Positions 8,452 through 17,422 of a stretch of 64,000 nt of DNA are shown here, in pieces (within the stretch, counting starts at the first letter, position 1; the number at the start of each line of letters is the position of its first letter). Both the position numbers and the translations under genes were made by a program. The notes under the pieces were generated by a model. The model saw only the letters and a program-made list of their open reading frames with translations. It was not told the DNA's origin and did no database searches. The stretch is from Stenotrophomonas beteli (GTDB taxonomy: Bacteria; Pseudomonadota; Gammaproteobacteria; Xanthomonadales; Xanthomonadaceae), in NCBI RefSeq assembly GCF_001431665.1, contig NZ_LLXV01000057.1, forward strand, positions 1 through 64,000, given 5' to 3'.

Positions 8452-8919
8452 ATGAAGCCAACCATCCTGGCGTTGGACCTCGAAGGTACGCTCATCTCGA
8501 ACGCAGTCAGTCAGATCCCTCGCCCAGGCCTATATAGGTTCCTTGAGGATGTCCGATCTCAGTTCGAGGAACTTGTGCTGTTCACCACGGTTCCCGAAGC
8601 ACTCGCCCGAAGCATTGCGGGACTGCTGGCTACGGAAGGCAGTGTACCGGTATGGTTTTCCGGACTTCGCTACATCCATTGGTCTGGAAAGACAAAGGAT
8701 CTCTCCTATGTCTCCCCCCACTTGGGCGACGCCCTTCTGCTGGATGACCACGGCCCATACGTGCATGACGGCCAAGAGAGCCTATGGGTCGAGATACCGT
8801 TGTTTGGCTCTCCGTACTCGGCGGACGACGACGGGTTGCAGATCGCAACTGCACGCCTGACTGATCGCATTATGCAACTGGAGAGTGCATCCAACCCGGC
8901 CCGCAGGACCGAAGGCTAG
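8452..8919 (+). CDS. HAD-superfamily-like protein (putative phosphatase)
   Basis: The product has 155 residues and starts MKPTILALDLEGTLIS, which resembles HAD motif I (DxDGT) with Glu at the third position, as in some HAD-like and NLI-type proteins. Motif II may be VLFTT near residue 43, and ALLLDDHGPYV later resembles the acidic motif IV loop. The frame is open upstream to 8335, but the ATG at 8452 is preferred because the HAD motif then sits at the N terminus, as usual. The second Asp that normally acts as acid/base is not in its canonical place, so activity is uncertain. Confidence 0.65.
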   Translation: MKPTILALDLEGTLISNAVSQIPRPGLYRFLEDVRSQFEELVLFTTVPEALARSIAGLLATEGSVPVWFSGLRYIHWSGKTKDLSYVSPHLGDALLLDDHGPYVHDGQESLWVEIPLFGSPYSADDDGLQIATARLTDRIMQLESASNPARRTEG

Positions 8920-9548
8920 CTTCAATGACAGCGTCGTCTCGATGGCGCTTCGCAAGAGCACACATGTACGGATGGTTCTCTTCCAAAAATGGAACAGATA
9001 CGGACCACCATGCGAACAAGCCTCAAGTAGGTCTTCCATAGGGTTCGTCTTGGAGACGCCGGAGACGGCAATCGAGAGGCCGCTCTCAGTGGAGGTGCTG
9101 CAGGCCTTCTACGGCACCCCTATCTGCGCCGTCAGAAACTAATGTGGAAGCGCCGCACGCACACGTCGTTCCAGCCGATACGATTCGCCGAAGGATGCGC
9201 AGTAGCAGGCGCGTCGTCTCCGATCTGCTCATGCCAACTCACTGCCAGCGCGCTTCGGTAGCCATAGACCGCGTGCTATCGACTGCAGGGTCAAGCGGAG
9301 CCCCAAGTTGGTAGCGAAAGCGAAAATCTCGAGTACGCGATGACCGAATCCGCTGGGCTTTTGCGCACTTCGCCCCCGCTAGAGTTTGGGCTGTCCTTCA
9401 CATCAAGCGTACCAGAAGGCTCACGATCAGGCGTAAACCACTGAATCAAAGACACTAAAAAACAGATCTGATTCTCATTCCATTTGTTAATGTACCGTAA
9501 GGCTCACGCGCCAGAAAATTTGTCGCGTACCTGATAGGTTTCGGCGCC
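8920..9548. other. 629-base stretch without a confident gene
   Basis: A short open frame at 8885-9142 overlaps the end of the HAD-like gene and has no recognisable protein features. The last 150 bases before the recombinase gene are A/T-rich (for example CCATTTGTTAATGTACCG at about 9480-9497) and probably hold the promoter of the recombinase operon. Otherwise nothing definite was seen. Confidence 0.5.
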
Positions 9549-10859
9549 ATGGCCTACGACGTCGAAATCTGCACCGCGCATGCGATCACTTCACCAGCGA
9601 CGGTGACAACGGGTGAGCAAGGCGTGCCCTTGCCCGAGGGCTTCTGCTTTCTAATCAGCAGGTCGGACGGATCGCTTGTTCAGCCTGCTTTTGAGTTCTT
9701 TGCAGATTCTCATCTGACCATTGACCGGAATCCGAAGCTTGCATGCAGCAAGAATACGACGGCAGCAGTAGCGGCTGACCTCACCGACTTTCACCACTTT
9801 CTGGACGCAAGGAAAAAGCGCGTCTCGGACGTAGACGAGCAGCTTCTCAAAGCCTACGCGGACACATTGACGGACCTGGACTCCGCGGTGACCCTCGAGA
9901 AGTTTGCCGCCGCGACCATCCACCGAAGATGGTCGACCGTGACTAAGCTAGTCGCCTTCTGTGTGAAACGGGGCTATCTAAGGAAGCCGCCAGCGCTGCT
10001 GAGCAAGCAGACAAAGCGAGGAACTGTTCAAGTTCTCGATGTTGACGTGAATCTGCCCGGGCTGAACGACGCTGACGAGCTCATTACTGCGCTGCATCCC
10101 GAGACGGTCGTAGGCGTTCTCGACGAACTAGGCCCTAACACCGTGGTCGAAAGAAACGGTCTCGTTGAACTGGCGCTCGCGACCACGGCGCAGCGATTGA
10201 TGGCTGAGCTGTGCTACCACGCCGGGTTGAGGCGGTCTGAAGTGTGCGATCTGCATGCGATCACCGTCCTTAAGACGCGCACCGAAGGGCGCGATCCGCT
10301 TTCCGCAGTTGCCATCCCAGTGGTCGGAAAGGGCAACAAGAAGCGCAATGTTCCCGTACCAGTTTGGCTACTAGAGGCGCTGAAATGCTATGCCAAGGGT
10401 ACTCGGCAGGCCCTCATTGACCTCCGACTGCGGTACCGCAAGCTGGAGGATCACGGCGCACTATTCGTTCTCGACGTAAACGACCGCAGGCATGCGGGTA
10501 GTCCGATAACTCCCCAGACGTTCGATCGCCATTTCGCTCTCGCCAAAGACAGGTTGCTTAAGCGCCTTTCCAAAGAGCCCGACCTGGCGCGCTATGAATC
10601 AACGCAGCGAGAGCGGATAACCATCCACGCGCTTCGGCACACATTCGCCCTGTACACGTACATGGAGAAGCGCGCAAACGGCGACATGGATGCGATCAAG
10701 TATGTTCAGTCAGTACTAGGACACAGCCTCAGGGAGACGACCGAGTCCATCTACCTGAGAAGCGCGAATGCCTTCGAGAGCGAAACCAGAGAGTCCATCA
10801 GGCTGCACATTGAAGGTCAATCGTTTATGCAACTAGGCGTAGCGGGCGAATCGGCTTGA
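9549..10859 (+). CDS. Tyrosine recombinase A (first of three)
   Basis: This is a 436-residue site-specific recombinase. The N-terminal part contains a SAM-like core-binding region (about residues 75-150). The catalytic domain has Arg in YHAGLRRSEVCDLH (about 228), HALRHTF (His-x-x-Arg near 360-364), LGHSLRETTESIYLR with the second His near 393, and the nucleophile Tyr402. All catalytic residues are present. Two larger recombinases follow on the same strand with gaps of 19 and 45 bases, an operon-like tandem. The layout fits ginA of GInt islands as I remember it, and more distantly tnpA of Tn554; no search was possible. Confidence 0.9.
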   Translation: MAYDVEICTAHAITSPATVTTGEQGVPLPEGFCFLISRSDGSLVQPAFEFFADSHLTIDRNPKLACSKNTTAAVAADLTDFHHFLDARKKRVSDVDEQLLKAYADTLTDLDSAVTLEKFAAATIHRRWSTVTKLVAFCVKRGYLRKPPALLSKQTKRGTVQVLDVDVNLPGLNDADELITALHPETVVGVLDELGPNTVVERNGLVELALATTAQRLMAELCYHAGLRRSEVCDLHAITVLKTRTEGRDPLSAVAIPVVGKGNKKRNVPVPVWLLEALKCYAKGTRQALIDLRLRYRKLEDHGALFVLDVNDRRHAGSPITPQTFDRHFALAKDRLLKRLSKEPDLARYESTQRERITIHALRHTFALYTYMEKRANGDMDAIKYVQSVLGHSLRETTESIYLRSANAFESETRESIRLHIEGQSFMQLGVAGESA

Positions 10860-10878
10860 GTGCAGAGTTCCTCCGTTA

Positions 10879-12780
10879 ATGGACGAGCATGACCTCACAT
10901 GCAAACGACCAACCCACGCAGAAAGAATCGAATACGGAGGAGAGCAAAACGTGGCAGGAAGAAGGACCGCTCAACTCCGGCACGCCTTGGGAGATGAGGA
11001 CAAGGTCAGCGCAACGAAGAAATGGGATGTACGCGAGACCGCTGATCGCCTGGAAGCGGCGTTCAGACGCGCCGGAGACCAACGCGACAACATCGTCAAC
11101 CTTAGCCGGTGGAAGAGCATAGGTGCAGCGGCACCGATCTTCGCCGAAGCGTTCTGCAGAGCCCACAAAAATAGCAGAGAGACAAGTAGATCCTCTTCAG
11201 CTAACAACATGGTGAGTGGCCTGGGGCAGTACCTAGCCGCAACAAGAGTGGAGATAAACGGTCCAGATGACGTTCCGATGGACCTGGGCGAATCGTTTCT
11301 AACCTATCTGAAAGGAAAGGATGCCACGCACCCGATCACGCTCGCGGTGCAGACACAGCGTCACTACTACGGGACCTTCAAGAAGGTCGTCCTTGCGCTG
11401 CACGAGATGGATCCACGCTGGCAGGTGATCCGTATTCCCACAAAGCCGTTCGCAGGCCTGCCACGTAAGAGCAATCCTAAAGAGCTTGACCGTGCGGCTT
11501 GGGCCAACGTCATGAAGGCCGCTGTTGAAGAATGCATCTCGACAATGGATGAAGTATGGCCGCTTCTGGACAGGGTACACAGTGCTATTGCTAAGAAGAG
11601 TAAGGGCGACGCTGTATCGCTAAGCGACCCGGCGGAGGCGATTGCGCAGATCCTGGCAAACTTTGACGGTCACTTTCCTCGCCAAGCGGAGGTTCGCCAG
11701 CTCCCTGGGGTAGGAAAGATCAGTGAAAGTGAGTACTTCAGTCTGAGGAGACTTGCGCACCCCATCGGTGGTGATCTGATCCCATTCTTCCTGGTACTGG
11801 CCATGCACTCGGGGTTCAACGAGCAGCCACTTAGAACACTCACTCTGGATGGCATATCGGAGCACTACCCGCTTGGACGGAAACGAACGGTGATCAAGTC
11901 ATCCAAGCACAGGGCTGGGGAGAGCGATCAGGGGGCACCACAGCGAGCGGCCTTCCCCGCCAGCGATCACCCGCTAGCCCCGGAAAGATTGATACGTTTC
12001 GTCATAGCTTGGACCAGACGAATCAGAGACTACGCTGATGGCGAGCTTGCCAATGACTTCTTCCTGCACGCAGTATCCGAAGGTGGGCGCCACAAGCGCC
12101 GAGGAATGCTCATCGATTCCTACTCATGCAGAACCGACGATGTAAACACGCGCGTGACCGGTTACATCACGCTGTTCTGCAAACGAAGGGGGCTCAAGTA
12201 CTCCGGCTCACGCGCAAATAGGCTTGCGTTCTCTGAAGTGGTTGATGGACTGACCGACGGCGACGCCTTCGAGCTCCGAGCAATGCTGGGCCATCGGCTG
12301 CTGTCAACTGGTCAAGACAGCTATCAGACAACCACGATGCAGCGTCGGCAAAAGGAACAGATGGCAGGAGCCATGGCGGCCCAGGAGCGCTGGGTGACTT
12401 CAAATGGAAATATTGATACGCGCTCAACCCGGAGTGACCGTGAGCACACGGCAGCCACGCAGGGCTTCTGCTGCGCAGATCCATTCCAAAGTCCGCAACC
12501 GGGTCAGCGCCCGGGCAAACTCTGCACCAGCTATGGAGCTTGCCCTGCGTGCCCGCTCGCAGTAGCTGACTCAAACGAAGCCTACGCGCTCGCCCGCTTC
12601 CTCCAACTGCAGGAGCTATACGAAGAAGCTAGGGCAGAGCTTGGCAGCGAGATATGGCGGCGAAAGTTCGAGAACGCTTACCTAGCGATCCGCGACTCAT
12701 GGATTCCCGCTGTTAGCACAAATGCGAATCGACAAGCAGCGGCGATGATCATGCTGACGTCGCTCCCCACACTTGAATAG
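10879..12780 (+). CDS. Tyrosine recombinase B (second of three)
   Basis: This large integrase-like protein has 633 residues. Catalytic-type motifs are HSGFNEQPLRTLTLDGI with Arg319, RAMLGHRLLSTGQDSYQTTT with His near 471, and a probable nucleophile Tyr482. About 150 residues extend past the Tyr and hold a Cys cluster (GFCCADPF, then KLCTSYGACPACPLAV near 535-560) that looks like a metal-binding module. The start at 10879 gives a 19-base gap after the first recombinase, but a GTG at 10951 is also possible. The size and Cys-rich tail match the middle recombinase of three-integrase islands. Confidence 0.85.
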   Translation: MDEHDLTCKRPTHAERIEYGGEQNVAGRRTAQLRHALGDEDKVSATKKWDVRETADRLEAAFRRAGDQRDNIVNLSRWKSIGAAAPIFAEAFCRAHKNSRETSRSSSANNMVSGLGQYLAATRVEINGPDDVPMDLGESFLTYLKGKDATHPITLAVQTQRHYYGTFKKVVLALHEMDPRWQVIRIPTKPFAGLPRKSNPKELDRAAWANVMKAAVEECISTMDEVWPLLDRVHSAIAKKSKGDAVSLSDPAEAIAQILANFDGHFPRQAEVRQLPGVGKISESEYFSLRRLAHPIGGDLIPFFLVLAMHSGFNEQPLRTLTLDGISEHYPLGRKRTVIKSSKHRAGESDQGAPQRAAFPASDHPLAPERLIRFVIAWTRRIRDYADGELANDFFLHAVSEGGRHKRRGMLIDSYSCRTDDVNTRVTGYITLFCKRRGLKYSGSRANRLAFSEVVDGLTDGDAFELRAMLGHRLLSTGQDSYQTTTMQRRQKEQMAGAMAAQERWVTSNGNIDTRSTRSDREHTAATQGFCCADPFQSPQPGQRPGKLCTSYGACPACPLAVADSNEAYALARFLQLQELYEEARAELGSEIWRRKFENAYLAIRDSWIPAVSTNANRQAAAMIMLTSLPTLE

Positions 12781-12825
12781 TTCGGACCGCAGCGTTAGCA
12801 GAGCGTCCACTCTAGAGGTAAGGCT

Positions 12826-14892
12826 ATGCCTGCAGTAAGAAAGATCAAATCAGCGCAGGCGGCAACCCTGCATCCTTCATTCCAGGTGGACTATGACAGT
12901 AATGTCTGGACGTTCGCTCAAACCACTGTCGGCCAACAGAGGGAGTTCGTCACCGTTGATTGGGCAATCCCGGTTTCGCGCGGGGAATTACTCACAGACT
13001 ACAAACACAGGGGACTGCTGGATGAACTGAAGTGCTACCTCAAGACCTCCATCGTCGATGACACGGTACGCATGACGGTTGGATCTATCCCTTCTACCTA
13101 CATGGGCGTGAGGGAGCTGGTGAAGTTCATGGGGGAGCGGGAAATCCGCACGCTTTTCGACATATCCACAGCTGTGAGTTGGGAGTATGTCGAAGGTCTC
13201 GAAGAGCAATACATCATGGCCGGAGGTGATGTCGGTCGAGATAGATCGTGGACGCATTCCACTGCCTACAAGCTTATTCACCCACTTACACAGATCTACG
13301 AGCTCGCGGACAGCTTGCGCGCCAGAGGTGGACAAGCACCCTGCGAAGCACCGTTTGATGGAAGAAAGACCTATGACGTTGTGACCGGGCCGCTTGGGCT
13401 CGCTCGAACGGGTGGATTGCTGCCTATCCCGGACGAGATCTCGTTGCCAATCCTCACCTACGCATATGAATGGATCGAACACGGCTCGGAAGATGTGATC
13501 AGACTTCAGGCTGAGATCATCCCGATGCTCATCGACGCAAGGAGCGCGAAGGGACCAAGACGAATCATATGTCTTCGTGAGATCAAACGGCACATCGAGG
13601 AGTTCCAGATGAGTCCGATCCCTGGAACACTAACGCCTTGGCATGAGCCGCTGCTCGCAACGGATCGGATTGATGACGCTGGGGACGAGCGCGAAATTAG
13701 CGGAACTCAGGCCCTCAGACGCCTAATCCTGATGACTCAAAGCGCATGTAGTACGTTGCTGCAGGCATGCACTGGGATTCGAGCTCATGAGCTGATAGGC
13801 CTATCCTTGGACCACGATCCGACGCTGCAGCACGGTGTGATCAAGTCAGTGACTTCTCTAGACGGACTGATGGAGGTCTTCTCCATCTGCGGCATTTCAG
13901 CCAAAAGGGAAGCGACTCGCCATGAGTGGACAGCCGGACTGCGTCCGTTGGGTACAAAGCACATGCCGATCGTTCTGAAGTCCATCGAAGTGTTGGTTCG
14001 GCTAATGGAGCCTTGGAGAGCTCTTTCTGGCAGCAGCACGCTGATGCTCAGCTTCTCCCACGCCAAGTCCCTTCCATCCGGTGCTGATGGAATTGGCCGA
14101 ATGACAGCCAACCGAAACTCTCTCCTGCAGCGCGAGTTCGCCGTTGAGGCCCTCACTAAGAAGCGTGGAATCGAGATGACGCAAGCTATCTACGAGGTGA
14201 GATCCCTCCGCCCACAGCGATGGAGGATCACCTTTGCGCACTACGTCTTCCGATCCAAGCCGGAGCTTATGCCTGCACTTCGGACCCACTTCCGTCACAT
14301 GAGCGAGCAGATCACGGATCAAGGGTACATCGGCAACGACGCAGCGCTGCTCGAGAATCTGGAAGGAGAGAGAGTCATGGAGACCTCCAGGTTCCTCGTT
14401 CAAATCACTCTTGGCAAGCCGATTGGGGGAGGACCGGCACAGCGGCTTCTCATGCAGCATGCCGAATCAATGGCCAAGGCACTGTCAATGATGGACGGAG
14501 AAACACTGATTGATAAGGCCGTAGCATACGTGAAGCTCACCGACCTGCGGATATGGACAGGGACGTACGCGAGTTGTCTGATCGATATGGTGCCTGATCG
14601 CTCCAGCTGCAATCCACACGCAAGCCTGCTCACCGTCCGCGCCTCGCCAGACTTCGGCGTACGATCGCCCGGCCTGTGTGCGGGGTGCAAGTGCTGCATC
14701 ATCCTCCCAGAGCATCGGGACTTCTGGGAGGATCGACTTCTGAAGAATCAGGCCATTGTCCAAGCAGATCGGATCAACTCTAAAGACCAGCGATCAAAGA
14801 TTGCCATGAGTCGTATCGTTCAGAGTCGAGCAGTTCTGAAGATGATATCCAAGGCTACCGGGGACGCCTCCGATCGTTCCGGCGGAAGTTGA
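12826..14892 (+). CDS. Tyrosine recombinase C (third of three)
   Basis: This is the largest of the three, with 688 residues. Its catalytic-like residues are more diverged: Arg319 in CTGIRAHELIGLSLD, RWRITFAHYVF near 462, and HFRHMSEQITDQGYIGN with candidate nucleophile Tyr501. A C-terminal region holds Cys pairs (CNPHASLLT, then LCAGCKCCIILPEHRDFW near 623-635) that recall the tail of recombinase B, so both may bind zinc. It starts 45 bases after recombinase B. Its last 38 bases overlap the end of the opposite-strand small gene at 14855-15280. Confidence 0.85.
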   Translation: MPAVRKIKSAQAATLHPSFQVDYDSNVWTFAQTTVGQQREFVTVDWAIPVSRGELLTDYKHRGLLDELKCYLKTSIVDDTVRMTVGSIPSTYMGVRELVKFMGEREIRTLFDISTAVSWEYVEGLEEQYIMAGGDVGRDRSWTHSTAYKLIHPLTQIYELADSLRARGGQAPCEAPFDGRKTYDVVTGPLGLARTGGLLPIPDEISLPILTYAYEWIEHGSEDVIRLQAEIIPMLIDARSAKGPRRIICLREIKRHIEEFQMSPIPGTLTPWHEPLLATDRIDDAGDEREISGTQALRRLILMTQSACSTLLQACTGIRAHELIGLSLDHDPTLQHGVIKSVTSLDGLMEVFSICGISAKREATRHEWTAGLRPLGTKHMPIVLKSIEVLVRLMEPWRALSGSSTLMLSFSHAKSLPSGADGIGRMTANRNSLLQREFAVEALTKKRGIEMTQAIYEVRSLRPQRWRITFAHYVFRSKPELMPALRTHFRHMSEQITDQGYIGNDAALLENLEGERVMETSRFLVQITLGKPIGGGPAQRLLMQHAESMAKALSMMDGETLIDKAVAYVKLTDLRIWTGTYASCLIDMVPDRSSCNPHASLLTVRASPDFGVRSPGLCAGCKCCIILPEHRDFWEDRLLKNQAIVQADRINSKDQRSKIAMSRIVQSRAVLKMISKATGDASDRSGGS

Positions 14893-15280
14893 CAACATTG
14901 GCCGCTTCATCCCTGTTGGCACTTCTCTTCTGAAGCCGGGACACTGCGAGCTGAAGGGAAGCGTTGTGGATATTTGTCTTGTACAAAAGAGCCTTCAACC
15001 TTGTGTTCTCGGCTCTAAGCTTGGTGAGCTCTTCAGTCACTGAGCCGCGCTTCTCCTCCTCAGCTAGTTCTTGAATTTTGAGCCAGACATGCCCGAGTCG
15101 AGCGTGCCTTGATCCAAAGCTTCCTCTATTTACGCCCGCCTCCGCCGCGACCGAAGTTGGCGTGATGATCCGATGACCTGCGGCCATCTTTGCTTTCAGC
15201 AATTCATTCGTTGGGCGTCGCTTCACCAGACGGTCAAGAGCGGCCAACGCTTTGTCCTCTACTGAGTTGGGTCTGCTCAT
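14855..15280 (-). CDS. Small coiled-coil accessory protein of the recombinase trio
   Basis: The protein has 141 residues: an N-terminal possible HTH (ITPTSVAAEAGVNRGSFGSR, about 45-64), a coiled coil (about 85-120, ELTKLRAENTRLKALLYKTN) and a basic tail (NFRRNDRRRPR). Its composition resembles TnpC/DUF6262-type helpers and fits the small fourth protein (GinD) of GInt islands. It is convergent with recombinase C and overlaps it by 38 bases, whereas I recall ginD as following ginC on the same strand. The ATG at 15280 (MSRPNSVEDKALAALDRLV) is chosen because GGAAAG lies just upstream. Confidence 0.75.
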   Translation of the reverse strand: MSRPNSVEDKALAALDRLVKRRPTNELLKAKMAAGHRIITPTSVAAEAGVNRGSFGSRHARLGHVWLKIQELAEEEKRGSVTEELTKLRAENTRLKALLYKTNIHNASLQLAVSRLQKRSANRDEAANVVNFRRNDRRRPR

Positions 15281-15558
15281 GCTGCTTTCCGATGATTCGT
15301 CGTAGCCAGTACATAGCCTACGCCAAATGCGCCGCCGAATCAGCTGGATGAAATCCGTCATCTCAGGTTTTTCTGCAAACAGCGATTACCAAACTACAGA
15401 AGCTGATTAGGGCAGCGTTCGCTACTCTATCCTCTACGCTCTGTTTCGACTTGCAGAAGACATCCTCCTGGATCCTACGCAACTAGCTCCCCAATACACC
15501 ACGTTTAGCACGTAGATGCTTTGATTGTCAGTTCTAACGCAACAGGAGAGCGCTTACC

Positions 15559-15857
15559 GTGTCCATGAAGGGAAAGGTGGCATTAGTCACTGGCGGCCGC
15601 TCTGGCATTGGATTGGCGATCGCACAAAAGCTCTCAGCAGACGGTGCTCGCGTCTTCACCGCCCAGCGTCGTGCAGACACCGTCTCTGAAGGCATTGAAG
15701 CGGATTTCGCGGATCCAGCCTCTGCACAACGCGTCGTCTCAACCGTGATTGACTATGCAGGGCGTCTGGACGTTCTCATCAACAACGCGGGCGTCATGGG
15801 GGAAGCGCTTGTCGAAGAGATGTCCTTTGAGGCCTGGAACCGTACGCTGGCGGTCAA
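15559..15857 (+). pseudogene. Short-chain dehydrogenase/reductase, truncated by IS3 element
   Basis: The N-terminal 100 residues of an SDR remain: MSMKGKVALVTGGRSGIGLA with the Rossmann Gly motif, and LDVLINNAGVMGEA with NNAG. The protein breaks off after NRTLAVN, about where NVTG would normally follow, and runs into the inverted repeat of an IS3-family element. The catalytic Tyr-x-x-x-Lys is missing, so it is dead. GTG at 15559 has an AGGAGAG at a good distance; ATG at 15565 is an alternative. The missing half is not found on the far side of the IS. Confidence 0.85.
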
Positions 15858-15890
15858 CCGACGTCCCCCCGCCTTCAGTAGCGGGACTGT

Positions 15891-16745
15891 TTAGAGTCCG
15901 GGTTTCATCGTAGCGACTTTGGCCGCCAGCTGTTTGGCATAGGCGGCCGGGGTCAGCCCGCCCAGTGCCTTCTTCGGTCGCTCCTCGTTGTATTCGCGTC
16001 GCCAGGTCTCGATCTCGGTACGGGCGTGCAGCAGTGTCGGGAACCAGTGCTCGTTGAGGCATTCGTCGCGCAGGCGACCGTTGAAGCTCTCGATGTAGGC
16101 GTTCTGGTTCGGTTTGCCAGGCTGGATCAGGCGCAGCTGCACACCTCGCTCGTGCGCCCACGTCACCATCGTCTTGCCGCAGAACTCCTTGCCGTTCTCG
16201 GTCCGGATCACCTGCGGCAGACCGCGGGTCAGCGCCAGCCGGTCCAGCACCCGCGCCACGCCGTGGCCGGAAATTGCCCGCTCCACCTCGATGGCCACTG
16301 CCTCATGCGTGGCATCGTCAACGATGGTCAAGGCCTTGAGCACACGACCCTCGGCGGTGCGATCGAACACGAAGTCCATCGACCACACCTGGTTGGCTGC
16401 TTCGGGCCGCAGCAACGGCTGCCGATCGCCCAGGGCAACCTTCTTGCGCTTGCGCCGCCGCACCTGCAGCCGGGCCTCCTGATACAACCGTTCCACCCGC
16501 TTATAGTTCACCGGCCACCGCTCCTGCCGCAGCTTCAAATAGATCATCCCGACGCCGTAACGCTTGTGTCGCTGCGCCAGCGCCAGGATCCGCTCGCGCA
16601 GCTCGACGTTGCGGTCCGGACGCGGCTCGTAACGCAGCGCGCTGGCGCTCATCCGCACCGCCGCCAGCGCGCGCCGCTCGCTCAGGCCTCGCTCCACCAG
16701 ATGCCGCACCAGCGTCCTGCGCGCCGGTGCGGTCACCACTTTTTT
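15891..16745 (-). CDS. IS3-family transposase OrfB (DDE domain, Asp-to-Glu change)
   Basis: This is the integrase-core part of the transposase, read by -1 frameshift from OrfA at the A6G run. The HTH_21 region ([20 protein letters not shown]) precedes the rve core: first Asp in [11 protein letters not shown], the second acidic site in RTENGKEFC, and the Glu in [20 protein letters not shown]. Members of this group normally have RTDNG; here the codon is GAG, so the second catalytic Asp is Glu. The rest is complete through AAYAKQLA, so the element looks recent but may be impaired. Confidence 0.88.
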   Translation of the reverse strand, partial: KKVVTAPARRTLVRHLVERGLSERRALAAVRMSASALRYEPRPDRNVELRERILALAQRHKRYGVGMIYLKLRQERWPVNYKRVERLYQEARLQVRRRKRKKVALGDRQPLLRPEAANQVWSMDFVFDRTAEGRVLKALTIVDDATHEAVAIEVERAISGHGVARVLDRLALTRGLPQVIRTENGKEFCGKTMVTWAHERGVQLRLIQPGKPNQNAYIESFNGRLRDECLNEHWFPTLLHARTEIETWRREYNEERPKKALGGLTPAAYAKQLAAKVATMKPGL

Positions 16746-17002
16746 CGCAAGGCATCCTTGATGACGTCGTTCTCGAACAGCTGCTCGGCCAGCAACTTCT
16801 TCAGCCGGGTGTTCTCCGCCTCCAAATCCTTCAGGCGTTTGGCCTCCGGCACGGTCATCCCGCCGAACTTGCTGCGCCACAGGTAGTACGAGGCCTCGCT
16901 GAAGCCGTGCGTGCGGCACAGATCCTTGACCGGAAGTCCGGCCTCGGCCTCACGCAGGAAGCCAATGATCTGTTCTTCGGAAAAGCGCTTCTTCACGTCC
17001 AA
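16733..17002 (-). CDS. IS3-family transposase OrfA
   Basis: This 89-residue protein with an HTH and leucine zipper binds the IS ends: [40 protein letters not shown], then the heptad region [20 protein letters not shown]. It ends at LRKKW within the A6G slippery run (16739-16745, leftward strand), where a -1 shift would fuse it to OrfB, the known IS3 mechanism. IS407-type by the look of the sequence. Confidence 0.9.
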   Translation of the reverse strand: MDVKKRFSEEQIIGFLREAEAGLPVKDLCRTHGFSEASYYLWRSKFGGMTVPEAKRLKDLEAENTRLKKLLAEQLFENDVIKDALRKKW

Positions 17003-17066
17003 TCTCCGTCTCGTGGGGGAATGGACTCCACATCGACCTGCTACTCAAAACTGGGGGAACGTCGGT

Positions 17067-17243
17067 TTGAAAAAAGAACGGATTAAGAAGCAAATCTACG
17101 CAAATCTTGACGTGGCAACCTCGGACATATCCGACTACATCGATCGGTTTTACAATCCAAAAAGCCGCCACAGCCATCTAGGCGGGGTCAGTCCTGACGA
17201 GTTCGAAGCAGCGCATCGCCGCCCTCGATCAGGTGTCCACTAA
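17067..17243 (+). pseudogene. IS3-family transposase, C-terminal remnant
   Basis: Fifty-eight codons of a second, different IS3-type OrfB remain: LKKERIKKQIYANLDVATS, DYIDRFYNPKSRHSHLGGVS, PDEFEA. This is the classic end of the rve domain (YN..R.HS.LG..SP..F). It starts exactly where the neighbouring IS3 element ends and is on the opposite strand, so it is debris of an older insertion that the newer one or a deletion cut away. Confidence 0.8.
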
Positions 17244-17422
17244 AAGGTGGGAACTCCATCCTGACGAAATTTGCAAAAAGTTGTATGGATATCGGCCGCC
17301 TATAGGCCCTACCGTGGTCTCTACGACTTTACTGAACCCACAGTCCAGTTTTGACCTAAAGCTTCGTCACGGACATCGTCAGCACGAAGTCCTGTTTCCT
17401 TACACTTCGGTTTCTACCAGTC

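Larger units (their letters stand above)
15859..17065 (-). mobile_element. IS3-family insertion sequence with imperfect terminal repeats
   Basis: The ends are related by an imperfect inverted repeat of about 40 bases. The left end reads CCGACGTCCCCC..TTCAGTAGC..AGAGTCC (15859-15899) and the right end's complement reads CCGACGTTCCCCC..GAGTAGC..GGAGTCC (to 17065). Two overlapping leftward genes (orfA and orfB with an A6G slippage site) lie inside. The left end cuts an SDR gene while the right end abuts the 3' end of another IS3-type transposase, so the flanks do not match and adjacent DNA was lost. I did not find a convincing target duplication. Confidence 0.8.

Noticed and set aside
8885-9142. 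85-codon frame after the HAD-like gene
   Set aside because: It overlaps the preceding gene, has no ribosome-binding site and no protein features.
9549-14892. RIT-type element (recombinases in trio)
   Set aside because: RIT proteins are smaller, and such elements have terminal inverted repeats, which I do not see here. The large sizes with a small helper fit GInt-type islands better.
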